Origin: Cyclina sinensis
Taxonomy: Eukaryota; Mollusca; Bivalvia; Venerida; Veneridae
Length of the DNA stretch: 64,000 bases
NCBI GenBank assembly: GCA_012932295.1
Contig: JAAONU010000004.1
Location: 27,196,304-27,260,303 of the forward strand
Direction: 5' to 3'
Shown here: one piece after another, positions 36,663 to 48,100 of the stretch
Layout: every line of letters starts with the position of its first letter
Numbering within the stretch: the stretch's first letter is position 1
Translations under genes and position numbers: made by a program
The notes under the pieces: generated by a model
What the model saw: the letters and a program-made list of their open reading frames with translations, nothing else
The model's database searches: none
What the model was told of the DNA's origin: nothing

Positions 36663-38418
36663 TAGCTCACCTGAGCATGAAATGCTCAAGGGTGAGCTTT
36701 TGTGATCACTGATTGTCCATCATGTGTTGTCAACAATTTGACTTCTAAACCACTGAGCCAATTTTGATGAAACTTGCCTGGGATATTCCTTGCATGATTA
36801 GCTCCACCAAATGTGTTCAAAGAATTGAATTCAAACTAGAACTCTGGTTCAATAAGAAAAAACTGTAAAACTCTTCTTGTCAAACAGTACTAGGACCTGA
36901 GCCTTAAGATTTGGTGTGTGACATTGTCTAGTAAACTTCTACCAAAGTTTGTTCAAATAATGTCCCTTAGGTCACTTTTGCCACACTGGGGGTCTAAAGT
37001 TTACATAGAAATATAGAGGAAAATCTTTAAAAAATCTTCTTGTGTGAGACCACAAGGCCTAGAGATTTTAGATTTGGCATGAAGCATTGTCTGGTGGACC
37101 TCTATCAAGCTTGTTCAAATTATATCTCCCTAGGGTCACTACTGGTCCTGCCTGAGGGGTCACATGTTAAATATTATAGAAACAAAGAAGAAAATCTTTA
37201 AAAACAATTCTTGTCTAAAACTGCTCAGCCCAGAAGTCTGAAATTTGTGTTGTCTATTAGGCCTCTACCATGTTTTGTTCAAATAATGACCTTGGGGTCA
37301 CTACGAACCCCACCCAAGGGGTCACATGTTTTACATAGAAATAGAGATGGAAATCCTGAAAGAGCTTTTTGTCTAAAACCACAAAGACTAAAGTTCTGAA
37401 ATCTGACATAAAGCTTTGTGTAGTGGACCTCTACTAAGTTTGTTCAAATGATGGCCCGGAGTCCTACCTGGGGGTCCTATTTTTGTAAAATATTTAATTT
37501 TTTTATAACCTTGTAAGAAACCGTAAGCTATAGACTTTAGATGTTATGTGTAGTACTATAGGTACTCTACCAAGAGCTTAAATATTCTGTATGTTGCTTA
37601 GTTCAGTGAGGCTGTGCCAAGTTTGTTCAAATTATGTCCCTCAGGTCAAAATTGGCTTCACTTTGGGGATCCTATTTGTGTAAAATATTTAATCTTTGAA
37701 AATCTTCTTTTGAGACACTGTAAGCTTCAGACCTGAGATATTTTGCATGGAACATCATAGAAAAGTTCTCTACCAAGATTGTTCAAATTATGCCCTTGGA
37801 GTCATTAATGGCACTGCCCCAGGGTCACATGGTTTTACATAGGCTTACATAAGGAAAACTTAAAAACTTATGCCCTAGAGCTTAGATATGTTGTATGTAG
37901 CATTTTCTAGTGGACCTCTACCAAGTTTGTTCAAATAATATCCCTGGGGTCAAAATTGGCATGACCCTGGGGATCCTATATGTGTAAAATATTTATTCTT
38001 TAAAAATGTTTCTTGTGCGAAACTGTCACCTACAGACCTTAGATATTTTGGATAGAGCATCACCTAGAGATCCTCTATCAAGATTGTTCACATTTTGTCC
38101 TTGGGGTCATTAATGGCCTTACCCTGCCTTCACTTGATTTTACAAAAGACTTACAAAAACTTCTTGTCTGAAACTGTATTCCCTGGAGCTTAGATATTTT
38201 GTATGTTGCTTTGTGTTGTGGATACATACTAATCCTGTTCAAATTTTGTCCCTGAGGTGAAAATTGGCCCTGCCCGAGGGTTCTATTGGTACAAAATATA
38301 AGATCCGCAAACTCTTCAGTTCAAAACCTGTTATTTTGCTTCTGATATTTGTTCAACATCAGATCCACAGCTATAGCACTCAGGTGAGCGACCCAGGGCC
38401 ATCATGGACCTCTTGTTT
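36663..38418 (+). mobile_element. Family-1-like element with diverged internal repeats
   Basis: 5' TAGCTCACCTGAGCATGAAA with inverted TGCTCAAGGGTGAGCT. 3' CTCAGGTGAGCGACCCAGGG then CCATCATGGACCTCTTGTTT. The core units resemble those of the nested element at 6,718 (CTAGTGGACCTCTACCAAG, GTTCAAATAATG) rather than those at 20,508, although the termini are family 1. Clearly older than the B-specific insertions. Confidence 0.8.
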
Positions 38419-38517
38419 TGAGAACTATGCAAATCAAGAATTACTTCATTGTAAAGTGATTTCTCCAATTTTGTGTTAGTTATTGCACTCTTAAAAGAAG
38501 ATAACCAACTCTGAAGG

Positions 38518-38963
38518 TTAAAGAGGCTGTACTCCAGATTTAATAAAAATATATTTTTTACATAAATTAAATATCTAGATGCCGTGAGATTATAACAACA
38601 TGATTATTTTACTTCAAAACTGATTATAAAAGTCAAAATTGAACAAAAAAAATACATTCGCTTCGGCCTGATTTGAACTCTGAACCCTCATGTTAACAAA
38701 ATTTTACCAATGCTTTTACTGTCACCACTATCGCTGCATGTGTAATTATAGTTATTTACTTTAAATGTTATGCAATATAGTTATACTGTCGCGTTACGGT
38801 ATAGCACTATGATAGGAAAAAAATCAATTTATAATGTGATTATCTCACTTATTTTTTGTCAGTTAGTTAGTTTTAAGCATTAGTCATGAATATTACAAGA
38901 AATTTATAATACAAGAAAACTTTCTTTTTTAATAATTTCTCATCTGGAGGCCAGCCCCTTTAA
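38518..38963. mobile_element. Element with 22-bp terminal inverted repeats and a tRNA-like interior
   Basis: Left TTAAAGAGGCTGTACTCCAG (plus AT); the right end is its inverted partner ATCTGGAGGCCAGCCCCTTT (plus AA). Near 38,664-38,690 lies GGCCTGATTTGAACTC, which inverted resembles a Pol III B box (GTTCAAATC). This suggests a SINE-derived or SINE-containing element of 446 bases. Classification is uncertain. Confidence 0.5.
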
Positions 38964-39208
38964 AGTATATTAAATACATTTTTAAATGGCTGTCATAAAG
39001 ATTAAGAAACAACAAAGAAAAGATCAAGTACCAAGAGAGAAACAGTGTTTTCTTGGTGGTCTGTTACATCCTTGTGTTCTGTTGATGTCTTCCCCTTGTC
39101 TAAAGCACAGATATAATTATGCCTGCTGGTAAATGTGTAGAGTTTCTTTACTAGTGTAAGAGATAAAATGAAACAAAAATTATTCAGAATATTTGTTTTT
39201 GATTTCAG

Positions 39209-39271
39209 ATTCCAATGTAAAAAAGTGACAACAATGAAACATCCTTTGCTCTGGTTGCAAGAATTGACAAG
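39209..39271 (+). other. Possible exon on the + strand
   Basis: A 63-base island between TTTTTGATTTCAG and AATTGACAAG/GTAAAC. One frame is fully open (FQCKKVTTMKHPLLWLQEL), but it is too short to judge. Confidence 0.25.
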
Positions 39272-40404
39272 GTAAACACAAATTTGTTTTATAATTACTG
39301 TGATTTTTAAGAAAAAAGTCAATTCCTATATGGAATGAGTTACCTTAAAAATATTGTAAATGAATTTATGATAATTAAAACCAACAGAAGGGTTGTTAAA
39401 ACCTACACCCTGTCTTTTAGTTTTGATATTATTGTAAAACAAATACAAAACTTTAGTTGATCCTTTGTTAACTTTTAATTTCAAATGATTGAGCACAAAC
39501 AGATTAGTTTTCCTTAAAATTTATTTAACTACAGTCTTCATTTCTTCTAATGGACACTAAAAAAATGCACTGTGGGAGAGGGAATTGAATTTATTGTCTT
39601 GGTTTAGTTGTATGCCTGTCACAAATTTTGGATCACATGTATCATCCAATATGTAACATCCAATGTCAACAGCTCCACAGTAATGGTGACTTCCACATAT
39701 TGGAGTTTCTCATGTCTCATGTGGATGCATCTTATAAAATACAGAGTTATGGTCCTTGACTGAGTTTTTACTGTATATATCTTACAGTGTTAAACAGTCA
39801 GTCTCCAAACTCCACATATTAAATGTTTACCAGCATGAAAAGTTCTGCACTTTTGGTTCCGTGTGTGGATGCATCCTGTAAAATGCAGAGTTATGGCCCT
39901 TGACTCACAAAATTTATGTAGCAATGTATAGAAATGTTATTACTCACTTTGCTTTAAGTGAAATAATATTTTAAGCCCCAATTATGAATCAGTTATATTG
40001 AATACTTTTTATTCAAGGCAAATAAAGCAGAGCAACTTTCCAAGATTGTGTGCAGACTTGCCAACAATGTTTGTATCTTGAATTAACTGTCAGAGACATT
40101 TTGAATTTAAACATTTATAATACTTTTCAGTATAGAAGAATATTCATATACAGGTTATCTTAAAAAATACGAGAAAAAAAAACACATAGACTTGTTTAAA
40201 ATACACCAAAGCATAATAAACTTGACAGATCACTTGTGGTTAGGTCTCATAAATAGTTTTATGGTATTATATGAAAGAGTAAATAAGTATATTTCCTGTT
40301 CTTGTCAATGTAAGTTGCTTTATTTTTTCATTCTCCTTGTCACTGGTTTTGTCTTAAAAACAATGAATTAAAAGCATTAAGATTTTTTTGTTCATATTTT
40401 CCAG

Positions 40405-41150
40405 ATAAATCTCTACACAGTTGACAAAGTCTGCAGAATTTTACATATGGCAAGAAGTATAATGAAACAATTGATGGCATTTTCTATTTGTTACAAGTAG
40501 TTGGAACAAGATTAGCAATAAAATACCAGAAACATACTAGTGGGAACATGCAGAAGAAACTAGTTCTTTCAAGAAAAACAGGGAATTTACTCTTCAGACC
40601 AGATAAATTCGGAAATGCAGGACAAACTTGTTTATAGAAAAAAAAGGAAAGTAGTGGAGATTAAGAAGAAACTAGAAATGTGTCCAGTTTCAGAGTAAAC
40701 ACCAGAAGGAAGATATTTTATCTTATTCAGAGAGTATGAACAAGAGACAGACATATTTTAGAAGGGAAGCATTCAAGGCTTACAACCTCTGCTTAAGTTC
40801 TTCATAATCTTTTAGACAACATTGACATCAATGTTATACACTCCTAAATCTTTTCCTAAGGTGGACCAATAACTTCTAAATTCAAACCCATTTTCTGAGA
40901 TATTAATTTTTATACCTGTTTCTTTAATCACACCATACATGTGTGTTTGCAAAGTTTTGGAAACAAGTAATTTAAGACTGTTGCAAAGCAATAAATGTCC
41001 CTTACCAGAAAGGGCACTGTCACTCTATATAGAACCAATAGTTTGTTGTTAATGACAGATGAAGTATGTTTTATACAACAGGTAATCAAAGATCACATGC
41101 CCATTAAGTGGGTGTAATGTAATAAATAAATTATTCATGGATGTAATTAA
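40405..41150 (+). other. Possible terminal exon or 3' UTR on the + strand
   Basis: Follows a good acceptor (TTTTTTTGTTCATATTTTCCAG). It has stops in all frames and reaches AATAAATAAA at about 41,121. It could be the last exon of a long non-coding RNA, with 39,209 and 33,680 upstream. RNA evidence is needed. Confidence 0.25.
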
Positions 41151-41189
41151 AATCAATTGTTAAAAACACAATTTCTCGAGAAATAAACG

Positions 41190-41466
41190 GCAATTTATTT
41201 TGAAATTCAACAGTTTCTACTCAGTTCTCATGTCACTCCTCTACAAAACCATGTTACATCTTGAAATCTGGTTGGACGTACTTGTGAACCTTTTGGTACA
41301 GATACTCTGGCCTCACATGGCTAAGACGAGCAGGTTCAAAGACACATGGTTAAGACACTGCTGGAATGGTTTCTTTCTGTTGCTGTACTCTGATTTCTGC
41401 ACTCCCCAACCATTCTTGAACATAAAATGCGGATTTATCGTCTGCTGTGAAGCAGAAGGAATGTAG
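41190..41466. other. Unassigned island of higher GC, possible old exon
   Basis: The base composition is more balanced than the flanks, and frames are open on both strands: + strand 88 codons at 41,200-41,466, and - strand phrases such as DDKSAFYVQEWLGSAEIR that end in a stop. It is cut off at the right by the family-5 insertion at 41,466. I recognise no domain. It may be a decayed terminal exon. Confidence 0.25.
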
Positions 41467-42258
41467 TTATGTCTCCCCCCAAAAATGGGGGAGACATATT
41501 GTTTTTCCCCAGGTTGTCCGTCCGTCCGTCCGTCTGTCTGTCCGTCACAAAATCGTGTCCGCTCTGTATCTTCCAAAGCCCTTGAAGGATTTTTATGAAA
41601 CTTGGGTCAGATGTTCACCTCATCAAGGCGACGTGCAGAACCCACTTTGCAAGTGTGGTGTCTCAAGGGCAAGGTCACACTTGGAGGTTAAATGTCAAAT
41701 GCCACAAAATCGTGTCCGCTCTGTATCTTCCAAAGCCCTTGAAGGATTTTTATGAAACTTGGGTCAGATGTTCACCTCATCAAGGCGACGTGCAGAACAC
41801 ACTTTGTGGGTGTGGTGTCTCAAGGTCAAGGTCACACTTGGAGGTTAAATGTCAAATGCCACAAAACTGTGTCCGCTCTGTATCTTCAAAAGCCCTTGAA
41901 GGATTTTTATGAAACTTGGGTCAGATGTTCACCTCATCAAGGCGACATGCAGAACCCACTTTGCGGGTGTGGTGTCTCAAGGTCAAGGTCACACTTGGAG
42001 GTTAAATGTCAAATGCCACAAAATCGTGTCCGCTCTATATCTTCAATAGCCCTTGAAGGATTTTGATGAAACTTGGGTCAGATGTTCACCTCATCAAGGT
42101 GACGTGCAGAACCCACTTTGCGGGTGCGGTGTCTCAAGGTCAAGGTCACACTTGGAGGTTAAATGTCAAATTTTACAATCGTCTGACTCAGTACTACCTG
42201 CAGCAACTGGCTGGGGGAGACGTATGTTTTTGTTCAATCAAAAACCCATTTCTAGTTT
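41466..42258 (+). mobile_element. Family-5 element with four 157-bp repeats
   Basis: 5' TTATGTCTCCCCCCAAAAAT with inverted GGGGGAGACATAT and a GTCCGTCCGTCCGTC tract. 3' GGGGGAGACGTATG, then TTGTTCAATCAAAAACCCA and TTTCTAGTTT. Core units begin at about 41,546, 41,703, 41,860 and 42,016 (period 157 or 156), each with GTGTCCGCTCTGTATCTTC and TCAAGGTCAAGGTCACAC. The core is clearly homologous to the family-6 core at 23,841 although the termini differ. Confidence 0.85.
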
Positions 42259-42772
42259 CTAAATGCTCTTCAATTGCAGGAAGTATTGAGGTAAAAATGA
42301 CTTCCAGTCATACCTGTAACAGATAATATTGTAAGTCATGCTGAGTGTGTGTTATTAATTATCATTTGTATACATGCTACTAAAATGGTATTTAGCTACC
42401 CACAGCTAAGTATAAAAATAATTGTTTTAATATCAGCATATAACAATGTTAAAAAATTGTTACCATGCATGTCCAAGTCTGTTCCCTGTTCGGCTTTCTG
42501 AATATAACACTGGATGGTTATTAATCGCAGACTTGTCTCCTATTGACGCAAACTGTCCAAGACTGTCGCAATCGCTTCACTAAAATAACTTTTTTGTGTG
42601 GCCAAATTCATCATCCATTAGACACCTGTAACAAATGTATATAATTTATTCATCAAACAATAACAATACTAACTTATAATACTACAATACTACTATAATA
42701 AGCAATCTAAGTTTACAAAAACTGATGGATGGTTTGTCCTTGAATCCACATTCTCATGCCACACATGATTTT

Positions 42773-43214
42773 TGTGTCGCCTGCTACAAAATAACGCAAA
42801 ATATAGGGATCATTTCTCCTTCGTCTGTCGGTCCGTCTGTCACAAAACACTCCTCAGAAACTACTGGTGCGATTTCATCCAAACTTAATAGGAATGATCA
42901 GTATCAAGTCTAGTTGTACATATTGTCGGCATTTTCCAGTTCAATGATTTTTTTCAGAATTATGGCCCTTTGATGATTTTTATTTTTAAAGTTTGTCCGG
43001 ACTACTTTTCTTATACTACTAAAGCAATTTGAATGAAATGTTACAGGATTGATTGGTAGTACTTGCGCATTTTTAACAGGAGTTTTGGTTGAGTTATGGC
43101 CCTTGAATAAAAAAAAGCGTTTTAGCCAACAAACTGTCCAATCACCTCACAATACAACTGCTTAATTGGCTTTCATCAGGCGACACAGTCATGTGATCAC
43201 TGATCGCCCTTGTC
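42773..43214 (+). mobile_element. Family-4 element
   Basis: 5' TGTGTCGCCTGCTACAAAAT; 3' subterminal inverted CATCAGGCGACACAGTC and tail GATCACTGATCGCCCTTGTC. Interior as in 8,851. Confidence 0.75.
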
Positions 43215-45155
43215 ATAATATGTTATCGTATTTTTGCAAACTTGGCCATGTCTAAAGATTAAGTCTAAACAGGTAGATACAATACACTGTGTAAGTATAA
43301 CCTGATAAATCTATAATTAAGGCAAAACTGTCTCTTCTCTGTGCATCCAAAATATTAAACTGAATCATTGCATAAATAGGCCAGGTCAAGATTGGAACAC
43401 ACGTAAGTAGGCTAGCAGAAAATGAATAATGTATATTTTAAAATTACAATCGATCCAAAATGCTTATACTTCCAGGAAATATAATTCCAATGTAATGAAC
43501 TGATAACACATTATATGAAAAATGTATGATTGTTACTTTGTATGTCCGGGTAGCAACAGCAGTGTGATATTCTTGTGGAGTCCTTTGTGTATTTGCCAGT
43601 ATAGGCTAACTTAAATCTATTCTTGTTTCATGCTGTAAAAGAGAAAAAATGTTGAAGTATGAAAGTGTTTTAAAACTTTAAAATATTAAGAGTGATCAAT
43701 ATGTTACACAAAGTTATCAAGCTGTCGTTGGTCATATCTTATTGTCTGTTCTACAATCTTAAGTCCATTGGAGGAACACTGCAGTTATATTACTACTCTT
43801 TTTAACTGCTTACATTCACAGTTATCCGCATGAAGAACACAATTTCGCTCACCAAAGACTTGTCGGGATAAGCAGTCATGCAACACAAATGCTTATCACA
43901 GCATTTGGTCTGAGTGTGCATGAACCATCTGATCCACTTCACTGATCATGAGGATCACTAGAACTTAAGATAGGAAACTATATATTAAGTGGCTTTTTCT
44001 TTTCAAATTATGAAGAAATGTTCGTTATATATGCACTTATTATAATTGCTCAAATCGTCCATAATGGTCCCCGTTGCACAAAAATACAATTTGCTAAAAT
44101 AAACTTTCGTCAAGATGTTGCTTCAAATGATATCTTCTCTGAAACCATTATATTTTTTTGCTTGTGATGTTTGCTTATCAGCAGACACACAACCAAAGTA
44201 CTAAGGGGGGCTATCCAAGGCAACCTTGTTATGAAAAAAAAACAACAACAAAAAAACCCTGAAAAACTGCCAAACTCTAACTGATCAAAACCAAGTGGGA
44301 AACCTCTTTTGATATTTGTCTTACAATTAAACACATTACAAGGACAAAGATAAGTATAGTTTATTTGAAGCTCCAATAATAATCCTAAAAGTCTGTTTTG
44401 ATATTTGTCTCTCATAATTAAGTAGGAGGTGTAATTTGGGACCATATTTGTAATCACATTTCAGTTCTCTATGGAATGTGCATATTGTATTTTTGTCAAC
44501 ATTCATTGGTTATTTATATTGTGAATGTTAAACATTTATAATTTTTTGTTTTAAGATCAGACTATGAAAAGCCCTCGTTTAAGCCAATTAAGCCTGATAA
44601 GGTTTGACGTAAATGTTGTCATAATTTCTAAATTCCATGTCTGGTATTGTTTATATTTTGTCATAAGATAATATTTTTCTTCCAGAAGTTGAAAAAAACA
44701 CGTTTTATTGAACGTTTCATTCGCTGTACAAGTTCTGTTTTTTAACTGCTTTTGTGGATGTCAATAACATTTGACTTGAAGAGTTTCGAAAGAAAACTTA
44801 TGCCATATAAGCACACTGTGATGTATTTCGACTGTATGAAGACGTACTCGTATATCGTCTTGTTGTTAACATCTATGTCTTCTGGTCCAGTTATATACAA
44901 AAATGTTTGCTACATAAGTGAAAAAATTAATTTTATTATCTGAACTAAATACGTTGTCTCAAAAACCTAGTGTTTCAGTGGTCTTCTCATACTCAATTTG
45001 CTTTGTTTGTTATTTTTTTTAAAGATTTAGTCACTCAACTAGTATATAGCTGTATATGACATCTTTACATCGATACAAATTAAATAAACAAGAATATTAA
45101 CATGTAGCAAAATTGTATTTTCTTAACGTTTAGAGTACAGTAATGCAAAAAATGT
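43215..45155. other. Unassigned AT-rich interval
   Basis: No exon, RNA gene or element with recognisable ends was found. Scattered ORFs of 60-115 codons have low-complexity translations. It lies 3' of the six-cysteine peptide gene 1 and includes its presumed short 3' flank. Confidence 0.5.
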
Positions 45156-45160
45156 TTATT
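45155..45160 (-). terminator. Poly(A) signal overlapping the stop codon of gene 1
   Basis: The last codons read AGA AAA TAA AC, so AATAAA contains the stop. No other AATAAA is seen in the next 100 bases on this strand. The paralogue has the same arrangement. Confidence 0.45.
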
Positions 45161-48100
45161 TTCTGCCGGCGAGTGAACCAAGTCCACCACAAGGCTGAGT
45201 TTGTTCCCCGGGTTTAGGTGTCTCGTGAAAGTAGTGGGCAAGGTTCTGGATACTAAAAGTAAAAAAACAAAACATTTCATTACTCAAAGAACTCGTCGCT
45301 GATCAAAATTCAGACAGATAAAAGATATATGTATTTACTGCATACAGGAGAAGTACTGAGATGAGAAATAGAATTCCAATTTTAGATAAGATGTACTAAT
45401 ATAGTAGGATTTACATCTGTGCAACAATTATTTTTCCTAACGAGCATCTTATTTTATTATAGATATCGAAATTATCATTATCATTATCATAAACTATGGT
45501 AAAAGTCTTTTATAAGTTCAAGAGTACATTGACTAATATGAATGAAACTTAGGAAAACACCGCTTTTTAAATGCCTTTATACGCTCCCTAAAGGGGGGCA
45601 TATAGTTTTTAATCTGTCCGACTTTCAGTCCGTCCTTCTGTCAGTCAGTCCGTCCGTCTATCTGTAAAACTTAAACATTACCCATAACTTTCTTTAGTAA
45701 ATGGATTTACTGTATACATGAACACAACACCTCTTTGGACAAGATCTTTCCACTGACAAATACTTACACGACCTTGACTTCGAACATCCAGTCGTCAAAA
45801 TTGTTAAATATTGACCACAACTCCCTTTTTATTATCATTAAACATATTATTTTCATGTTTGCACACAGCAACCAAATGCAAAAGATAATCCCAACGACAT
45901 ATACTATTGTTAAGTAATTTTTTTCAAAAGATTTAGTTCATTTTTGCTCACAACAATCCTCTTGGAGAAATCCTACTAATGACATTTTTCTTTAACCTGC
46001 CACCAATTTGACCTTGACCTTGAGATCAAATTGTCAAAAACTAAACACTTCTTCTGAAGAATCCTCAGTATATTTTCATCATGTCCTCAGCTCAAAGGTT
46101 AAAGCACCAATTCGGGATGATTTTCATTTTTCAGTGACAGTTAATGTTTATTTGTCCATTAATTGCATTATTTATGTTAAATAGTTTTTATGTTTCAAGA
46201 GAAATATAAAGCATTAAAATTTTGTTAAAGTACGAGTATTTAGCAACATTCAATTCATATTTATCGTAATATTACGTTTTTGACACCGATTTATTGTTTA
46301 CTTACGCATGACAGATCAATGGGCAGCCGTAGTTGATGACATTTCCATCCGTGACAAGTTTGTGACATTCAGCTTCGCAGGCCTGCTCTGTTGGGTCACT
46401 ACCGACAACGTCAAGAATTATTTGCACGTCGCATTTTAATGAATCAAGATCAACTGCAATTATGAAAAATTTAACCAACAGTTATTTCCGGCTTAACCAT
46501 TGAATCTCACTTCTATATAATATAACATAACTTAACATAACACAACACAACACAACACAACATAGACTTTTATTCGACATTAAAATTGTAACAACACAAG
46601 TATAGTCCATTTACATTAAACAGTCCAAAAGTGAGACACGTGATTTCGTAACCTAGAAATATATATATGTATGTTTAACCGAGAAGTTCATTGCATGACG
46701 AATGCCAATCACATTAGATAATATACATTTGATAGCATTTATACTTTTATGTAGATAACAAAAACATTGTGCATAATTATCAGAAATGTATTGGCGGGAC
46801 GAGAACTCTGCAAGTGTGAATAGACTATTTTTGTGCGAGTTGTTTCCCTTCTCTTGCAAGAATTCTTATCCTGCTTTTTGACAAAATTGAATATAAAGGT
46901 GTCAATGTATCAAACATGTGCCATACTAGTATCGCGAAATATTGTGATTTGCAGCTATTACAATTACTTTATTTAATTACTTTATCTAAAGCCATACAGG
47001 GCCTATGTAAGGACTTCAACTGATACAATTTTCTGGAGCATGTTACCTTGAAGAAAACAGATCGAAAGTCAAGGTCTTTTAAGATATGAAACAATAGTAC
47101 TGTATCTCAATATAATCGACCAATCTATGTCAGCCTTTCGAAAACTTCGAAACTAAAGACCGACAATATAGGTCTATGGTGATTCAACATGTTACTATAG
47201 TCTGGTTCCCTGCCTAATATACTTCGATTATAACGTAGTGTCAGGGGCAGGTAATCCAGACTACATGTTACTATATATTATCAGCTTATTGCTCAGATTA
47301 CAACTAGCATGACACATGTTTATCTACATAAGATTAAGTCACATACAAAAACAGTGTGTATGTTTAAATAGTACAAATTATTATAAGGCACATAACAAAC
47401 AATAGATGTTATCCGGAACTCGGCAAATGTGGGTTTTTCCCAGCTAATCCGGGGGTACAAACAAACTTTTACCGTTATGGCTTCACGGTGCACAACCCTT
47501 CACAAAAGGTTGATCAACGTGTTGCCTTGTTGTAACTGTAAAAGTTTGTTTGTACCCCCGGATTAGCTGGGAAAAACCCACATTTGCCGAGTTCCGGAGT
47601 AAGTCTATTACAGTGTACAACATAATACAAATTCTTCAAGGCATGTCACATATAAGTAAAATGCATATGTTTAAAATATACATTAAATTTTCTAAAGACG
47701 CTCTTTAAATGCATGAAATAAAATGTGTGCTATACTGTTGAGTGTTTTCGTGTTTTTACTTATCATGAGATTATCGAATTTTTGTAGTGTTGGCCACCTG
47801 CAGTAATATGGTTTTATATGTTTTGCGTAGATCATAGAATTTCGGGAATACTAGCATGAGATGCATGCAGCAATTTTGACATTTTCTATCTTCTCTAGGA
47901 GTATTGTTATGCCTGCCAGTCTCTATTGCTAAATTATATGCTGATAATCTAAGCCTAGTAAGTGATATTCTATGCATTATTATTGATTACATTAAGGTAT
48001 TTTTCTTGTTCAAAAGTATGTTTAAATATACTAAATGTGGACATTCTATTATTAATATTAGCATACCAAGATTATTTATACATGTCTATTATTCTTAATT

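Noticed and set aside
41447..42326. Overlapping + strand ORFs of about 100 codons with repeated LGSDVHLIKATCRTHF
   Set aside because: Translation of the 157-bp family-5 core. The period is not a multiple of 3, so the frames rotate.
44110..44457. 115-codon - strand ORF with a hydrophobic stretch (FFCCCFFFITRLPW)
   Set aside because: The stretch arises from a poly-A/AAC tract (GAAAAAAAAACAACAACAAA); no homology or splice context is seen.
45080..45280. 66-codon - strand ORF overlapping exon 4 of gene 1
   Set aside because: It is a different frame from the exon; the paralogue and splice phases support the IQNLAHYF frame instead.
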